From positions 1-43,239 of the forward strand of contig CADBRX010000147.1 of assembly GCA_902797175.1 (NCBI GenBank): a stretch of 43,239 nucleotides of DNA, written 5' to 3'. Made by a program: the position numbers and the translations under genes. The DNA is from an uncultured Coriobacteriaceae bacterium (lineage in GTDB: Bacteria > Actinomycetota > Coriobacteriia > Coriobacteriales > Atopobiaceae). The notes beneath the pieces were generated by a model, which made no database searches, had not been told where the DNA came from, and worked only from the letters and a program-made list of their open reading frames with translations. Of the stretch, positions 15,612 through 24,297 are shown piece after piece. Position 1 is the first letter of the stretch, and each line of letters opens with the position of its first letter.

Positions 15612-16379
15612 GTGTCGGATGGCTTCATAGGGGTGTTTGACTCAGGTGCGGGCGGCATCAGCGTGCTCAAGAACCTCGTGTCCGAGCTGCCACAAGAGCA
15701 GTTCCTGTTCTTTGGCGATTCGGCAAACGCGCCCTATGGGGACAAGGATCCCACAAGCATCCTCTTGCTATCCCGCCGCATTGTGGACACGCTGCTGGGC
15801 AAGGGGGCCAAGGCCATCGTCATTGCCTGCAACACGGCGACCTCGGCAGCCGCGGCAACGCTGCGAGACGAATACCCCGATGTCCCCATCGTGGGCGTGG
15901 AGCCTGCGCTGAAGCCTGCCGTGCTTGCGTTTCCGCGTGGAAGAATCCTGGTCATGGCCACGGCTGCTACCCTCACCCTCGAGAAGTTCCATCGCCTTGA
16001 GGAGCAGTGGGCGCGCCAGGCGGAGGTAATCCCGGTTGCCTGCGTGGGGCTTGTTGAGCTCATCGAGCGGGGAGACCTCTCCTCTCCCGAGATCCACGAC
16101 CTGCTCGAGGAGCTCGTGGGCTGCTATAGGGACAAGGTGGATGCCGTCGTGTTGGGCTGCACCCACTATCCGTTCGTGCGCGACGCGATACGTGACGTCG
16201 TTGGCGATGTGCCCTTCTTTGACGGTGGTGCGGGCACGGCACGGCAGCTGCGTACGGTGCTGGAGGCACGGGGACTTCTGGCGGATCCTGACGCCACCGG
16301 GTGCGTACGCTTTGCCTCGAGCAAGGATACGGATGAGGAGCTGGCACTCTACCAGCGATTCTTTGAATTAGATTTGTAA
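15612..16379 (+). CDS. murI: Glutamate racemase
   Basis: MurI makes D-glutamate for peptidoglycan. The two catalytic cysteines are present: C73 in IACNTATSAA and C182 in LGCTHYPF. The aspartate-serine pair is in IGVFDSGAGG near the start, and FFGDSANAPYG is also typical. I chose the GTG at 15612 because GGGAGG (15598-15603) lies eight bases upstream and the protein then begins four residues before IGVF, as in homologues (255 aa). An in-frame ATG at 15570 would add 14 residues but has only a weak site. The gene follows metH and precedes pepT with 53 bases between. Confidence 0.93.
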   Translation: MSDGFIGVFDSGAGGISVLKNLVSELPQEQFLFFGDSANAPYGDKDPTSILLLSRRIVDTLLGKGAKAIVIACNTATSAAAATLRDEYPDVPIVGVEPALKPAVLAFPRGRILVMATAATLTLEKFHRLEEQWARQAEVIPVACVGLVELIERGDLSSPEIHDLLEELVGCYRDKVDAVVLGCTHYPFVRDAIRDVVGDVPFFDGGAGTARQLRTVLEARGLLADPDATGCVRFASSKDTDEELALYQRFFELDL

Positions 16380-16432
16380 GGCTGCCCGCGTGCTCGCATC
16401 ACGGACGCCTCGAGAGCTTAGAAAGGAAACAC

Positions 16433-17665
16433 ATGTCAGACGTCGTCGAGCGCTTCATGCGCTATGTTCAGTTTGACTCGCAATCGAATCCAGACAACGG
16501 GGAGCAGACCCCCTCGACACCTACGCAGCACGACATGGCGCGCCTTCTGGGCGAGGAGCTTCGGTCCCTGGGCGCCGAGGACGTCGTCGTGGACGAGCAT
16601 GCCTATGTGACGGCGTCCGTTCCGGCTTCCGCAGGGGCGGAGAGCCTCCCTGCGCTTGGCCTGTGCGCGCACATCGACACGGCTCCCGACGCCCCGGCCT
16701 CTCACGTCAAGCCGCATATCGTCCACTACGAAGGGGGCGACCTGATTGCCGGCATCGTCGACGGGAAGCCCGTTTCGACCACGGTCGCGCAAGTTCCCGA
16801 CCTCGAGAAGTTCGTGGGCCAGGACATCATATGCACCGACGGCACCACGCTCCTTTCGGCTGACGACAAGGCGGGCGTGGCCGAGATCTGTTCACTTTTG
16901 GCGCGCATCCAGGACAATCCCGCGCTTCCGCATCCTACCCTCAAGATCGCCTTCGTCCCCGACGAGGAGATTGGCCACGGCGCCGAGCTGCTCGACATCG
17001 AGCGCTTTGGTGCCAAGTGGTGCTACACCGTGGACGGTGAGGCGTTGGGGGAGTTCAACTACGAGTGCTTCAGCGCATGCCAGGCAAACGTGCGGATTAC
17101 CGGTGTCATGGTGCATCCAGGCTCGGCCAAGGACGTGATGGTCAACGCCATTACGCTTGCGGGCGAGTTTGATGCGTTGGTGCCTGCCCATGAGCGTCCT
17201 GAGCACACCGAGGGGAGGGAGGGCTTCTATCATCCCATCTCGATCTCGGGCAGCGCGAGCGAGGTGTCGCTCTCGTACATCATCCGCGACTTTGACGCCG
17301 AGCGCTTCGAGCGACGCCAACAGACGCTTCGCGACATCGCCACCTTCATGAACGGGCGCTATGGCGAGGGCACGGTCGTGGTCGACATCCGCCAACAGTA
17401 TCGCAACATGGCCGAGCAGTTTGCCGACTGCCCGCAGCTCATCGACTATGCGCTCGAGGCAAACCGCGAGGTCGGCCTCGAGCCGAGCATCGTGGCGGTG
17501 CGCGGGGGCACCGACGGGGCACAGCTCACCTTCCGTGGGCTTCCCTGTCCCAACATTGCCACAGGTGGATACAATGCCCACTCCATACGGGAGTTCATCC
17601 CGGTGCGCAGCCTCGAGCTGACGGTTGATTTGCTCGAACGCCTGGTGGCAAAGTTCGCACAGTGA
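16433..17665 (+). CDS. pepT: Peptidase T (tripeptide aminopeptidase)
   Basis: PepT is a zinc M20-family peptidase that removes the N-terminal residue of tripeptides in the cytoplasm. The 410-aa length is normal. Metal and catalytic residues are visible: H80 and D82 in CAHIDTAPDAP, the bridging aspartate in LLSADDKAG, the catalytic base pair in PDEEIGHG and an aspartate in YTVDGE. A histidine lies in the C-terminal part at GYNAHSIRE. The dimerisation domain lies between (about 200-310). The ATG has gaaaggaaa just upstream. It is closed by a strong terminator at 17739. Confidence 0.95.
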   Translation: MSDVVERFMRYVQFDSQSNPDNGEQTPSTPTQHDMARLLGEELRSLGAEDVVVDEHAYVTASVPASAGAESLPALGLCAHIDTAPDAPASHVKPHIVHYEGGDLIAGIVDGKPVSTTVAQVPDLEKFVGQDIICTDGTTLLSADDKAGVAEICSLLARIQDNPALPHPTLKIAFVPDEEIGHGAELLDIERFGAKWCYTVDGEALGEFNYECFSACQANVRITGVMVHPGSAKDVMVNAITLAGEFDALVPAHERPEHTEGREGFYHPISISGSASEVSLSYIIRDFDAERFERRQQTLRDIATFMNGRYGEGTVVVDIRQQYRNMAEQFADCPQLIDYALEANREVGLEPSIVAVRGGTDGAQLTFRGLPCPNIATGGYNAHSIREFIPVRSLELTVDLLERLVAKFAQ

Positions 17666-17738
17666 GATAGGCAGCCTCCTGACTAAAGAAATGATGCCGT
17701 CCACAGGCATTTACCAGCCGCTTGACTTGTTTATATGA

Positions 17739-17769
17739 CCGCGTGCGGACGCTATTTGTCCGCACGCGG
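17739..17769 (+). terminator. Rho-independent terminator after pepT
   Basis: A perfect 12-bp GC-rich stem (17739-17750 with 17758-17769) with a 7-base loop is followed by CCCTTTT. It lies 74 bases after the pepT stop. The rest of 17666-17906 shows no gene. Confidence 0.8.
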
Positions 17770-17906
17770 CCCTTTTCCCAGAAAGCAAGTAGGTGGCAGG
17801 TATTGTAGGTATTGGATACATGTCGTCACAGGGGTCTCAATAGCCATATGTGCAGAGCAGCAAACCAAGGAAGGTGGCCCGTACCCGCTAAGGGGGTGGT
17901 TGCCGC

Positions 17907-18440
17907 ATGACCTTTTGGGTCTTTGCTGCGACCTCTGCCATCCTGCCTGTGTTTGCCATGGTTATGGAGTGGGTCGTCGGTACACGCCTGTCCGAGCGCC
18001 ATCATAGCCGACATGACACCTATGTCATCTCGTCAGCTCTGACGGGCGCCATTGCGCTTGCGATGCTGTTTATGGGCGTGCTCGGCCTGATCTTGAGCTG
18101 GCTCTGCCATGTGGGCGTTTTCAAGGCGAGCGCACTGACCATGGAAGGGTTCTTCTTTGCCTTCGTCTTGGTGATGTTTGTCATGTGGGCGACACTGAGG
18201 CGCTATAGGGTCGCAACCTATGATGACCATCTCGAGGTTACGCCGTTCATTGGCGCAAAGCGCTCGATTCGCTATGACGAGATCGAGCGTCTCAAATGGT
18301 CCAGCTCCATCATTCCGCCCAGCCGCAGGTGCATCATGGTCATTGTTGATGGAGAGCCAAAGGCCATTCTCATGGGCACCTTTGACCTCGACCAGATACT
18401 GCTCCAGATCAATCGCAACGACGTTCTTGATAACGCCTAG
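17907..18440 (+). CDS. Small membrane protein with a PH-like cytoplasmic tail
   Basis: I do not recognise this 177-aa protein by family. It has three hydrophobic segments: about residues 3-25, 42-70 and 78-98. A soluble C-terminal part follows (about 100-177), with alternating short strands: YRVATYDDHLEVTPF, KRSIRYDEIERLKW and MVIVDGEPKAILMGTFDL. This layout resembles bacterial PH-like (DUF-type) membrane proteins. The start has an agggggt site nine bases upstream. It stands alone between the pepT terminator and a hairpin at 18437. Confidence 0.7.
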   Translation: MTFWVFAATSAILPVFAMVMEWVVGTRLSERHHSRHDTYVISSALTGAIALAMLFMGVLGLILSWLCHVGVFKASALTMEGFFFAFVLVMFVMWATLRRYRVATYDDHLEVTPFIGAKRSIRYDEIERLKWSSSIIPPSRRCIMVIVDGEPKAILMGTFDLDQILLQINRNDVLDNA

Positions 18441-18458
18441 CGCCTCACGGGCGCTTAG
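18437..18458 (+). terminator. Hairpin after the PH-like membrane gene
   Basis: An 8-bp stem with one bulged T and a 4-base loop overlaps the stop codon of the upstream gene and is followed by a pyrimidine run (ctcctttccccc). It is a moderate candidate for a terminator. An extended -10 (TGGTATGCT, 18485-18493) behind it may start the next transcript. Confidence 0.4.
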
Positions 18459-18548
18459 CGACTCCTTTCCCCCAGACGGTTGCGTGGTATGCTTTCTTAA
18501 CAGGTATGGATGGGCGGCATCACGATGTGCGGGCGGGGAGGACGAGCC

Positions 18549-19022
18549 ATGGGCATGCGCTTTGAGCAGGCGATGCTGGACGATATGGACCAGCTTATCC
18601 GTCTTCGCCTTGCCTATCTTTCCGATGACTTTGGTTCGCTTGAGGATGGCCAAGTGCTGCAGCTGCGCGAGGAGCTGCCAAAGTACCTCTCTGCCCACCT
18701 CGGTCGTGACCTGGTGGCCTTTGTCGCCCGCAATGACGAGGGGGCCATTGTGAGCTGCGCCTGGCTGCTTCTGGTGGACAAGCCGCCCAGCCCGCGGTTT
18801 CCCAACGGAAAGACCGGGGTGCTCTTTAACGTGTACACCGACCCTGCGTGGCGGCGCCAGGGACTGGCGCGTCGTGTCATGGGAACGCTTATTGAGCATT
18901 CCTACCGGCTTCAGCTCGATGTGCTTGAGCTGCATGCCACCGAAGATGGCTACCCGCTCTATCGCTCGCTGGGTTTCTCTGATGACAGTACCACGCATGT
19001 CGCCATGCGCATGATGCTTTAG
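18549..19022 (+). CDS. GNAT-family N-acetyltransferase
   Basis: This 157-aa protein has the GNAT fold: an N-terminal helix pair (MLDDMDQLIRLRLAYL), the central strand GVLFNVYTDPAWRRQGLARR with the Q/RxxGxG/A-type acetyl-CoA loop (RRQGLA), and the C-terminal block HATEDGYPLYRSLGF. It transfers an acetyl group to an unknown amine. The ATG at 18549 is preferred because GGGGAGG lies seven bases upstream; upstream in-frame ATGs lack a site. It precedes the phosphodiesterase gene by 11 bases and is probably co-transcribed. The substrate cannot be inferred. Confidence 0.88.
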   Translation: MGMRFEQAMLDDMDQLIRLRLAYLSDDFGSLEDGQVLQLREELPKYLSAHLGRDLVAFVARNDEGAIVSCAWLLLVDKPPSPRFPNGKTGVLFNVYTDPAWRRQGLARRVMGTLIEHSYRLQLDVLELHATEDGYPLYRSLGFSDDSTTHVAMRMML

Positions 19023-19033
19023 GGCTGTGTGTA

Positions 19034-20926
19034 ATGAAGCATGCTTTAGCTAATCAGGGAAGGCATTTCAAGGAAGAGCAACGCAAACAGGTGAAGTTCT
19101 CCCGTCTTGCCTTCCAGGCATTGCCCGAGTTGTGGAACTTCCAGCTCGCCGCCTCGCTTCTCGCGGCCATTCCGCTCTCCTTGCTGGGATTGCTCTTTAA
19201 AAGCATTGCATCGACGGCGGATGCGACGCTCACCTCCGCCAACGCCGGGAGCTTCCTCTTGAGCTGGCGAGGTCCTCTCGTCATCGTGCTGGGCTCCTGG
19301 TCGCTCTTGCTCGTTGTGGTCATGGAGCTTTTCTCGCAGATCCTGCTGTGCGACGACATCCTCAATGGGCGCAAGGCGCGGGTGTTCGGCACCATTCGGC
19401 GCGGATTCAAGTCGTTCAGGCGCTTCTGTACCCCTACGGGCGCTCTCATGCTTGCCTACGTGCTCCTCGCTGCCCCGCTCTGTGGTGTGGGCTTTTCGGT
19501 CAGTGCGACTGCCGATCTCTATGTGCCTCACTTTGTGAGCGAGGTCTTTTTTTCAAACACGGGGTATATGGTGGCGTACTATCTCGTGCTTGGTGTGCTT
19601 GCCATTGTGGGGCTCTTTAACGTCTTTGCCCTTCATGGCGTACTCATCGATGACTTAACGCCCGTAGAGGCGTGCCGGCAGTCGATGTCGCTCATCAGGA
19701 AGCATGGTTTTAGGATCGCAAGGACCATGCTGGGCGTCTTTGCCGCCTGGGCACTCATGCTCATCTTGGTCGTTGCCCTTTTTGATGTAACGCCTGGCCT
19801 TCTCTTCGAAAGCATGTGGGCTGACCTCAAGGACGTACCTAGTGCTGGTTTGAGTCTCGATGAGCTTCTCGAGACGGGCGGACCGCAGCTTGAGCTCTTC
19901 ACATACCGCTTTGCGAGCGCATTTGCGGTTCTCTTTGGCGGGTACATCGTCTCTTTCGTGGCGCTTTTGAGCAGTTCGTTCATACTGCTGCGCTTTACGA
20001 GGTGCTACCTGGACTACACGCGCGACGAGAGGGAGCTATGGCCTGCTCGCGAGAAGCACCATTGGTATGTTCTCAAGATCGTGTGCATGATTGGCATAGC
20101 CGTTTTCTTCGTCGTGCTGGCCTTTGGGATGGCGTCGATTTTCGACTGCTTGTTCATGGCGAACTCGCCTGGCATCGTTGCGCACAGGGCGGGAGGCATC
20201 CTCGCCCCGGAAAACTCGCTCGAAGGGCTTCAGGTTGCCATCGACCACGGCTGTGCCGGCAGCGAGACAGACATACACCGCACCAAGGACGGTCACTACA
20301 TCATCAACCATGACAATACCTTCAGGCGTCTGGCGGGTGTGGATCGCGAGCCAAGGGACATGACGCTCGAGGAAGTGCGCAGCATCGCGCTCAAGGACAC
20401 CACGGGTTCCGGCAAGACCTTGCAGGTTCCCACCCTCGACGAGATGCTGGATGTCACGGTGGGCAAGGAGCTCCTCTTCATAGAGCTCAAGGGCCCGACG
20501 GCCGACAGGCAGATGGTGGACGACGTGGTGGCGCTGTGCCGCAAGCGTGGCTGCGTGGATGATGTCGTGCTCATCTCTCTCAACTATGACGTTATTAAAT
20601 ATGCTGAAGAGACGTATCCGGAGTTCGAGACGGGCGTCCTCATCTTTGTGGGCTTTGGCGACATCACGGAGATGAAATGCGACTATGTCTTGATGGAGGA
20701 GGAATCCGCCACGTCCAATCGCATCTCAAGTCTTCACTCTGCGGGAAAGAAGGCGGGCGTGTGGACGGTCAACACCGAAAGCGGGCTTCGCACGTTCCTT
20801 GACAGTGGAGTCGACGTCGTCATCACCGACGAGATAAGCTTGGCAGAGAAGGTTCAGGAAGAGCTGGATGCCCGGAGCGACTACCAACGCATCCGCGACG
20901 CCTTCTCGGGTGCGTTCGATGCCTAA
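19034..20926 (+). CDS. Membrane-anchored glycerophosphodiester phosphodiesterase
   Basis: This 630-aa protein has an N-terminal membrane domain (about 1-375) with six to eight hydrophobic segments, of the type found fused to GDPD in Gram-positives. A GDPD catalytic barrel follows (about 378-610). The catalytic HR pair is in IVAHRAGG (His near 383), the metal ligands are in GSETDIH, and the second histidine is in YIINHDNTF. LLFIELKG and VWTVNTESGLR complete the barrel. It hydrolyses glycerophosphodiesters to glycerol-3-phosphate and an alcohol, perhaps from lipids or teichoic-acid-like polymers at the membrane. It lies 11 bases after the GNAT gene and ends 14 bases from the convergent HelD gene. 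Confidence 0.9.
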   Translation: MKHALANQGRHFKEEQRKQVKFSRLAFQALPELWNFQLAASLLAAIPLSLLGLLFKSIASTADATLTSANAGSFLLSWRGPLVIVLGSWSLLLVVVMELFSQILLCDDILNGRKARVFGTIRRGFKSFRRFCTPTGALMLAYVLLAAPLCGVGFSVSATADLYVPHFVSEVFFSNTGYMVAYYLVLGVLAIVGLFNVFALHGVLIDDLTPVEACRQSMSLIRKHGFRIARTMLGVFAAWALMLILVVALFDVTPGLLFESMWADLKDVPSAGLSLDELLETGGPQLELFTYRFASAFAVLFGGYIVSFVALLSSSFILLRFTRCYLDYTRDERELWPAREKHHWYVLKIVCMIGIAVFFVVLAFGMASIFDCLFMANSPGIVAHRAGGILAPENSLEGLQVAIDHGCAGSETDIHRTKDGHYIINHDNTFRRLAGVDREPRDMTLEEVRSIALKDTTGSGKTLQVPTLDEMLDVTVGKELLFIELKGPTADRQMVDDVVALCRKRGCVDDVVLISLNYDVIKYAEETYPEFETGVLIFVGFGDITEMKCDYVLMEEESATSNRISSLHSAGKKAGVWTVNTESGLRTFLDSGVDVVITDEISLAEKVQEELDARSDYQRIRDAFSGAFDA

Positions 20927-20940
20927 GGGGCGCTGCGACC

Positions 20941-23040
20941 CTAGCGTGCGAGAAACGGCGTGAGCGTACCCTGCGAAAAGATGGTCACGCGGTGCATGGC
21001 GCGACTGATGGCCGTGTAGAGGCGCCTGCGCGAAAGGTCCGTGCTGGGGTAGACCTCCTCTTGGGCATCAGGGATGATGACGTGGTCAAACTCCAGCCCC
21101 TTTGCCAGGGCAAGGTCCATGACGACCACGCCGTCCTTGGGCAGCGCGTCTCCCTTGTGGATCGACCTGACGGAGTCCCCGAGCTGGCGATGCAGCCAGC
21201 TGCGACGCGGCTTGTCAGCGGTGATGATGGCAGTGAGGCCGTCATCGTCGTGTGCGGCGCTGACGGCATCACGCAGGGCGGCGAGATAGGCCTCCCTGTC
21301 GTCGAACGAGACGATGCGCGGCTCGATGCCGGGCCTTCTGACGGAGCTGAGGTTGATGCGGTCCTGTTCGTCAAGAAGCGACGCAAAGAGTTCGGTGATC
21401 TCGGGCGAGGAGCGGTAGCTCGTGCGAAGGAGGCATTCCTCGATGTCGCCGTGTGACTCGGCGAAGAGCTCCTTCATCTGTTCGAAGGTAGCCGTGTTTT
21501 CGCGAATCGCCTGGTGCTGATCGCCGAGCAGGAGAAAGTGCGCGCGCGGGAAGTAGCGCACGAGCACCATGAGCTGGGTGAGGGTGTAGTCCTGCACTTC
21601 GTCGATCATCACGTAGCGGGCGTCGCGCTCGGAGGGACCGCAGATGAGGAGCTTGAGGTAGAGCCATTCGGCCGCGCTGAGCGCCTTGACGCCAAGCATC
21701 CTCATGCCGATGCGGTCGATGCGCAGCCATGTGCCGCGCTCGACCTGGTCGTGGGCGCCTCCATAGAGGTGACGCGCGTACTGTTCGGTGTAGCGTTCGA
21801 GCTCCTCCTCGTCGGGGGCGTCGATGGTGCGGCCAAAGATCTCTATCTGGTCGTCCATGTCCAGCCCGAGAAGCTCCTCCTGCAGCTCGTCGTCCTTTGC
21901 GAGCTGGGCAAAGCGGCGTTCCAGCTTGTCGTGCAGGTCGTCCTTTACGAGTGCGGCAAGCCGCGGCCCCACGGGAAACTTGCTGAACTTGTTGACCGAC
22001 GCCTTGACCTGGGTCGGCCTGAGGAGCGAGACCCCCTCTACCGATATGCCCCTGAGGTCGTCCTCCTCGAGCGTGATGCCGCCCACGAGCTCCTCAAGGT
22101 GGCGCAGCTCGTCGGGGCTGACCGAGGCGCCGTCAGCGCGCTCCGAGAGCCCCTGCGACTCCATGAAGCTTGACCAGGTGAAGGTCTGGGGGTTTGACTC
22201 TCCCAACGACGGGAGGACCGTGTCTATGTAGCTCTCAAAGACGGAGTTGGGTGTGAACAGGTAGACCTGGTTGGGGTTGAGCGTCTCGCGTTGGCGATAG
22301 AGCAAAAAGGCAATGCGCTGCAGCATGACGGACGTCTTGCCGCTGCCCGCTATGCCGTTGACGAGCAGTGCGGGGACGTCCTCGTGGCGGACGATGGCGT
22401 TCTGCTCGCGCTGTATGGTGGCCGTGATCGCCTGGAGCTTCTCGGTATGGTGGCGTTTGAGCGCACCGAGCAGAAGCGAGTCCTGGATGGCGACGGTCGT
22501 GTCGAAGTACATGTTGAGCACGTCGCGGGTGATGTCAAACTGACGGCGCAGCTCGAGGTTGACGGTGCGGACCTTCCCATCCACCAGGTAGGAGGTCTCT
22601 CCCATCTGCTGGTTGTAGTAGGTCTCCGCGACGGGGCTGCGCCAGTCGACGATGAGAGGCCGCTTGTGGTCGTCGGTGACGCCCGCCGCCCCAATGTAGA
22701 CGTCGCGTGCGGGACGACCGGGACGCATCTGCAGGCGTACCTTGGCAAAGTAGGGCTGCATGAGCAGAAGCAGGATACGGCGGACCTTGTCCACGGTGTA
22801 GTCGTGGTACTGGTTGTAGGTGTCGATGACGCTGTTGAGGGTCTCGATGGCGGCAAGGGTCTCCATGGTCTCGTCCGCACCGACAAAGTCGAGCGTAATC
22901 TCCTCGCTCATGTCGATGAGGTCCTGCGCGATGCCCTTGTGCTTGGTTTCGAGCTCTTCGCTCAGGCTATCGCGCATGGCAAGCAGCGTGGCGTATGTCT
23001 CGCTCAGATGGCGCTGCTCTTCCTGAAACGTCTCGTCCAT
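20941..23040 (-). CDS. helD: HelD-like RNA polymerase recycling motor (UvrD-like ATPase)
   Basis: This 699-aa protein is a superfamily 1 ATPase of the HelD type, which removes stalled RNA polymerase from DNA. It has an N-terminal coiled region (about 1-90), a segment with VDWRSPVAETYYNQ typical of HelD, Walker A GIAGSGKTS (229-237), Walker B VMIDEVQDYT, LLLGDQHQAI (motif III) and LRTSYRSSPEI (motif IV). The C-terminal motif KGLEFDHVIIPDA and YTAISRAMHRVTIF end the ATPase core. The length and motif set fit HelD better than UvrD or PcrA. It is a single gene convergent with the phosphodiesterase. Some actinobacterial HelD proteins give rifampicin resistance; nothing here tells whether this one does. 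Confidence 0.88.
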   Translation of the reverse strand: MDETFQEEQRHLSETYATLLAMRDSLSEELETKHKGIAQDLIDMSEEITLDFVGADETMETLAAIETLNSVIDTYNQYHDYTVDKVRRILLLLMQPYFAKVRLQMRPGRPARDVYIGAAGVTDDHKRPLIVDWRSPVAETYYNQQMGETSYLVDGKVRTVNLELRRQFDITRDVLNMYFDTTVAIQDSLLLGALKRHHTEKLQAITATIQREQNAIVRHEDVPALLVNGIAGSGKTSVMLQRIAFLLYRQRETLNPNQVYLFTPNSVFESYIDTVLPSLGESNPQTFTWSSFMESQGLSERADGASVSPDELRHLEELVGGITLEEDDLRGISVEGVSLLRPTQVKASVNKFSKFPVGPRLAALVKDDLHDKLERRFAQLAKDDELQEELLGLDMDDQIEIFGRTIDAPDEEELERYTEQYARHLYGGAHDQVERGTWLRIDRIGMRMLGVKALSAAEWLYLKLLICGPSERDARYVMIDEVQDYTLTQLMVLVRYFPRAHFLLLGDQHQAIRENTATFEQMKELFAESHGDIEECLLRTSYRSSPEITELFASLLDEQDRINLSSVRRPGIEPRIVSFDDREAYLAALRDAVSAAHDDDGLTAIITADKPRRSWLHRQLGDSVRSIHKGDALPKDGVVVMDLALAKGLEFDHVIIPDAQEEVYPSTDLSRRRLYTAISRAMHRVTIFSQGTLTPFLAR

Positions 23041-23108
23041 GGGCTCTCCCTAAGGCCATCGGAAAATCGTGACGTTCTATGGTACGCGACTTTTGGGTCG
23101 CAAGACAA

Positions 23109-23151
23109 GCGCCGCCCATGCCCCGGGATCGCTTTGGGGCATGGGCGGCGC
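23109..23151 (-). terminator. Long GC-rich hairpin after the esterase gene
   Basis: A perfect 16-bp stem (23109-23124 with 23136-23151) with an 11-base loop lies 20 bases beyond the esterase stop. On the minus strand it is followed by TTGTCTTG. It separates the esterase from helD. Confidence 0.8.
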
Positions 23152-23171
23152 CGAACAGGTCTCTTGCGGAC

Positions 23172-24053
23172 CTAGACGAATCGCTTGAAGAAGCGGCATT
23201 CGTCGTCGTTGCAACGACGTGCGTCATCGCTTTTCATGTTGCAGTGGAAGACGTGGGGGAGTTGCTCGATGATGCCGCCATAGACGTGCAGCTCGTGAAC
23301 GACCTTGAGCTCACGGAGGAGCTTTGCGAGGGGTTCGGCGTCGTCGTGGAGGAAGTCTCCGTCACAGGTCATGATAAAGGCGGGCGGGAAGTCGGCCGTG
23401 ACATGCCCAACCACGCTCACCGTGTCGAGCTCGCGCGCGCTGCCGCCTTCGGGAAGGTAGTCACCCATGAGGGCGCTCGTAAGGTCGTTGGGGTCGTCGC
23501 TCAGCTTTACCTGAAACGCGCCGCAGTTGAGCGCTACGGCCTTGGGCGCAAAGCCCGAGGGGGCGCTAAAGTCAAAGCGTGCCGCGTACTTTGGGTTGGT
23601 GCACATGTTGCAGAACATGCCGAGCATGTGGGCACCTGCCGAGTCGCCCACGGCAAAGACGTGCTCTGTGTCAAACCCATATTCCCCTGCATGGGAAAGC
23701 GTCCAGGCAAAGACGGCGCAGGTATCCTCCATGCTGGCGGGAAACTTGAATTCGGGAGCCAGGCGATACGTGAAGTTGACGACGGCAAAGCCGCGCAACG
23801 CGAGGTCCATGCAGTACCACTGATAGCGTTCCTTGTCTCCATATACCCAGCCACCGCCGTGGATGCTCACGATGACGGGGAGGGGGCCATCGACGCCTTT
23901 GGGCCGATAGACATCGAGGACGTTCCACTCCTTGTCAGGCCCGTACGCGATGTCGTCAAAGCGCTCGATTCCCGCGGGCGTGGTCAGGCCGGCGTCGCGA
24001 ATGTCGTCGCCCTCCTTGAACTGGGCTCGGATCAGGTCTGAAATGGCGGACAT
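23172..24053 (-). CDS. Alpha/beta hydrolase, hormone-sensitive-lipase type esterase
   Basis: This 293-aa protein has the oxyanion motif SIHGGGWVYGD and the nucleophile elbow VGDSAGAHMLG, both typical of the HSL (family IV) esterases. The acid is probably in MTCDGDFLHDD and the histidine in QLPHVFHCN, completing the triad. PVIVSIHGGGWVYG following DVYRPKG is the family's usual opening. The ATG at 24053 has aaggagg upstream. The substrate is unknown; short acyl esters are likely. It is a single-gene unit ending at a strong hairpin. Confidence 0.88.
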   Translation of the reverse strand: MSAISDLIRAQFKEGDDIRDAGLTTPAGIERFDDIAYGPDKEWNVLDVYRPKGVDGPLPVIVSIHGGGWVYGDKERYQWYCMDLALRGFAVVNFTYRLAPEFKFPASMEDTCAVFAWTLSHAGEYGFDTEHVFAVGDSAGAHMLGMFCNMCTNPKYAARFDFSAPSGFAPKAVALNCGAFQVKLSDDPNDLTSALMGDYLPEGGSARELDTVSVVGHVTADFPPAFIMTCDGDFLHDDAEPLAKLLRELKVVHELHVYGGIIEQLPHVFHCNMKSDDARRCNDDECRFFKRFV

Positions 24054-24140
24054 GCTGCCTCCTTCGATTGCGGAGAGAACGATACCAAAGCTCATGATAG
24101 TAGGTTTTTGGCCGTTTCCGCATGTAGGAAAGACAGCAAA

Positions 24141-24175
24141 AGAGGACGCGCCGAATGGGGGGATGCGCGTCCTCT
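24141..24175 (-). terminator. Terminator downstream of the two-component system
   Basis: A perfect 11-bp stem (24141-24151 with 24165-24175) is followed on the minus strand by TTTGCTGTCTTTCC. It lies about 120 bases after the kinase stop. The rest of 24054-24297 holds an AT-rich stretch and no recognisable gene. Confidence 0.6.
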
Positions 24176-24297
24176 AGCTGGGCAGTGCCCGTTCTCTGCG
24201 AGAAGGAGAGGGTTTCTCGCTCGAAGTTAACCTTAGTTTACTTATTCTGTCTGACTTTGCAACCCCTTATGAGAAAAAAGTTAGAGAAAGCTAATTT

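Noticed and set aside
12950..15670. A 906-codon open frame antisense to metH
   Set aside because: It is the shadow of a strongly coding GC-rich gene; its translation is rich in His, Arg and Asp with no domain, while metH on the other strand has all its motifs.
17735..18007. A 90-codon plus-strand frame after pepT
   Set aside because: It begins inside the pepT terminator, has no ribosome site and overlaps the better membrane-protein gene at 17907.
24198..24222. Short hairpin GCGAGAA/TTCTCGC near the two-component system
   Set aside because: Only seven pairs with no T-run; a better terminator lies at 24141-24175.
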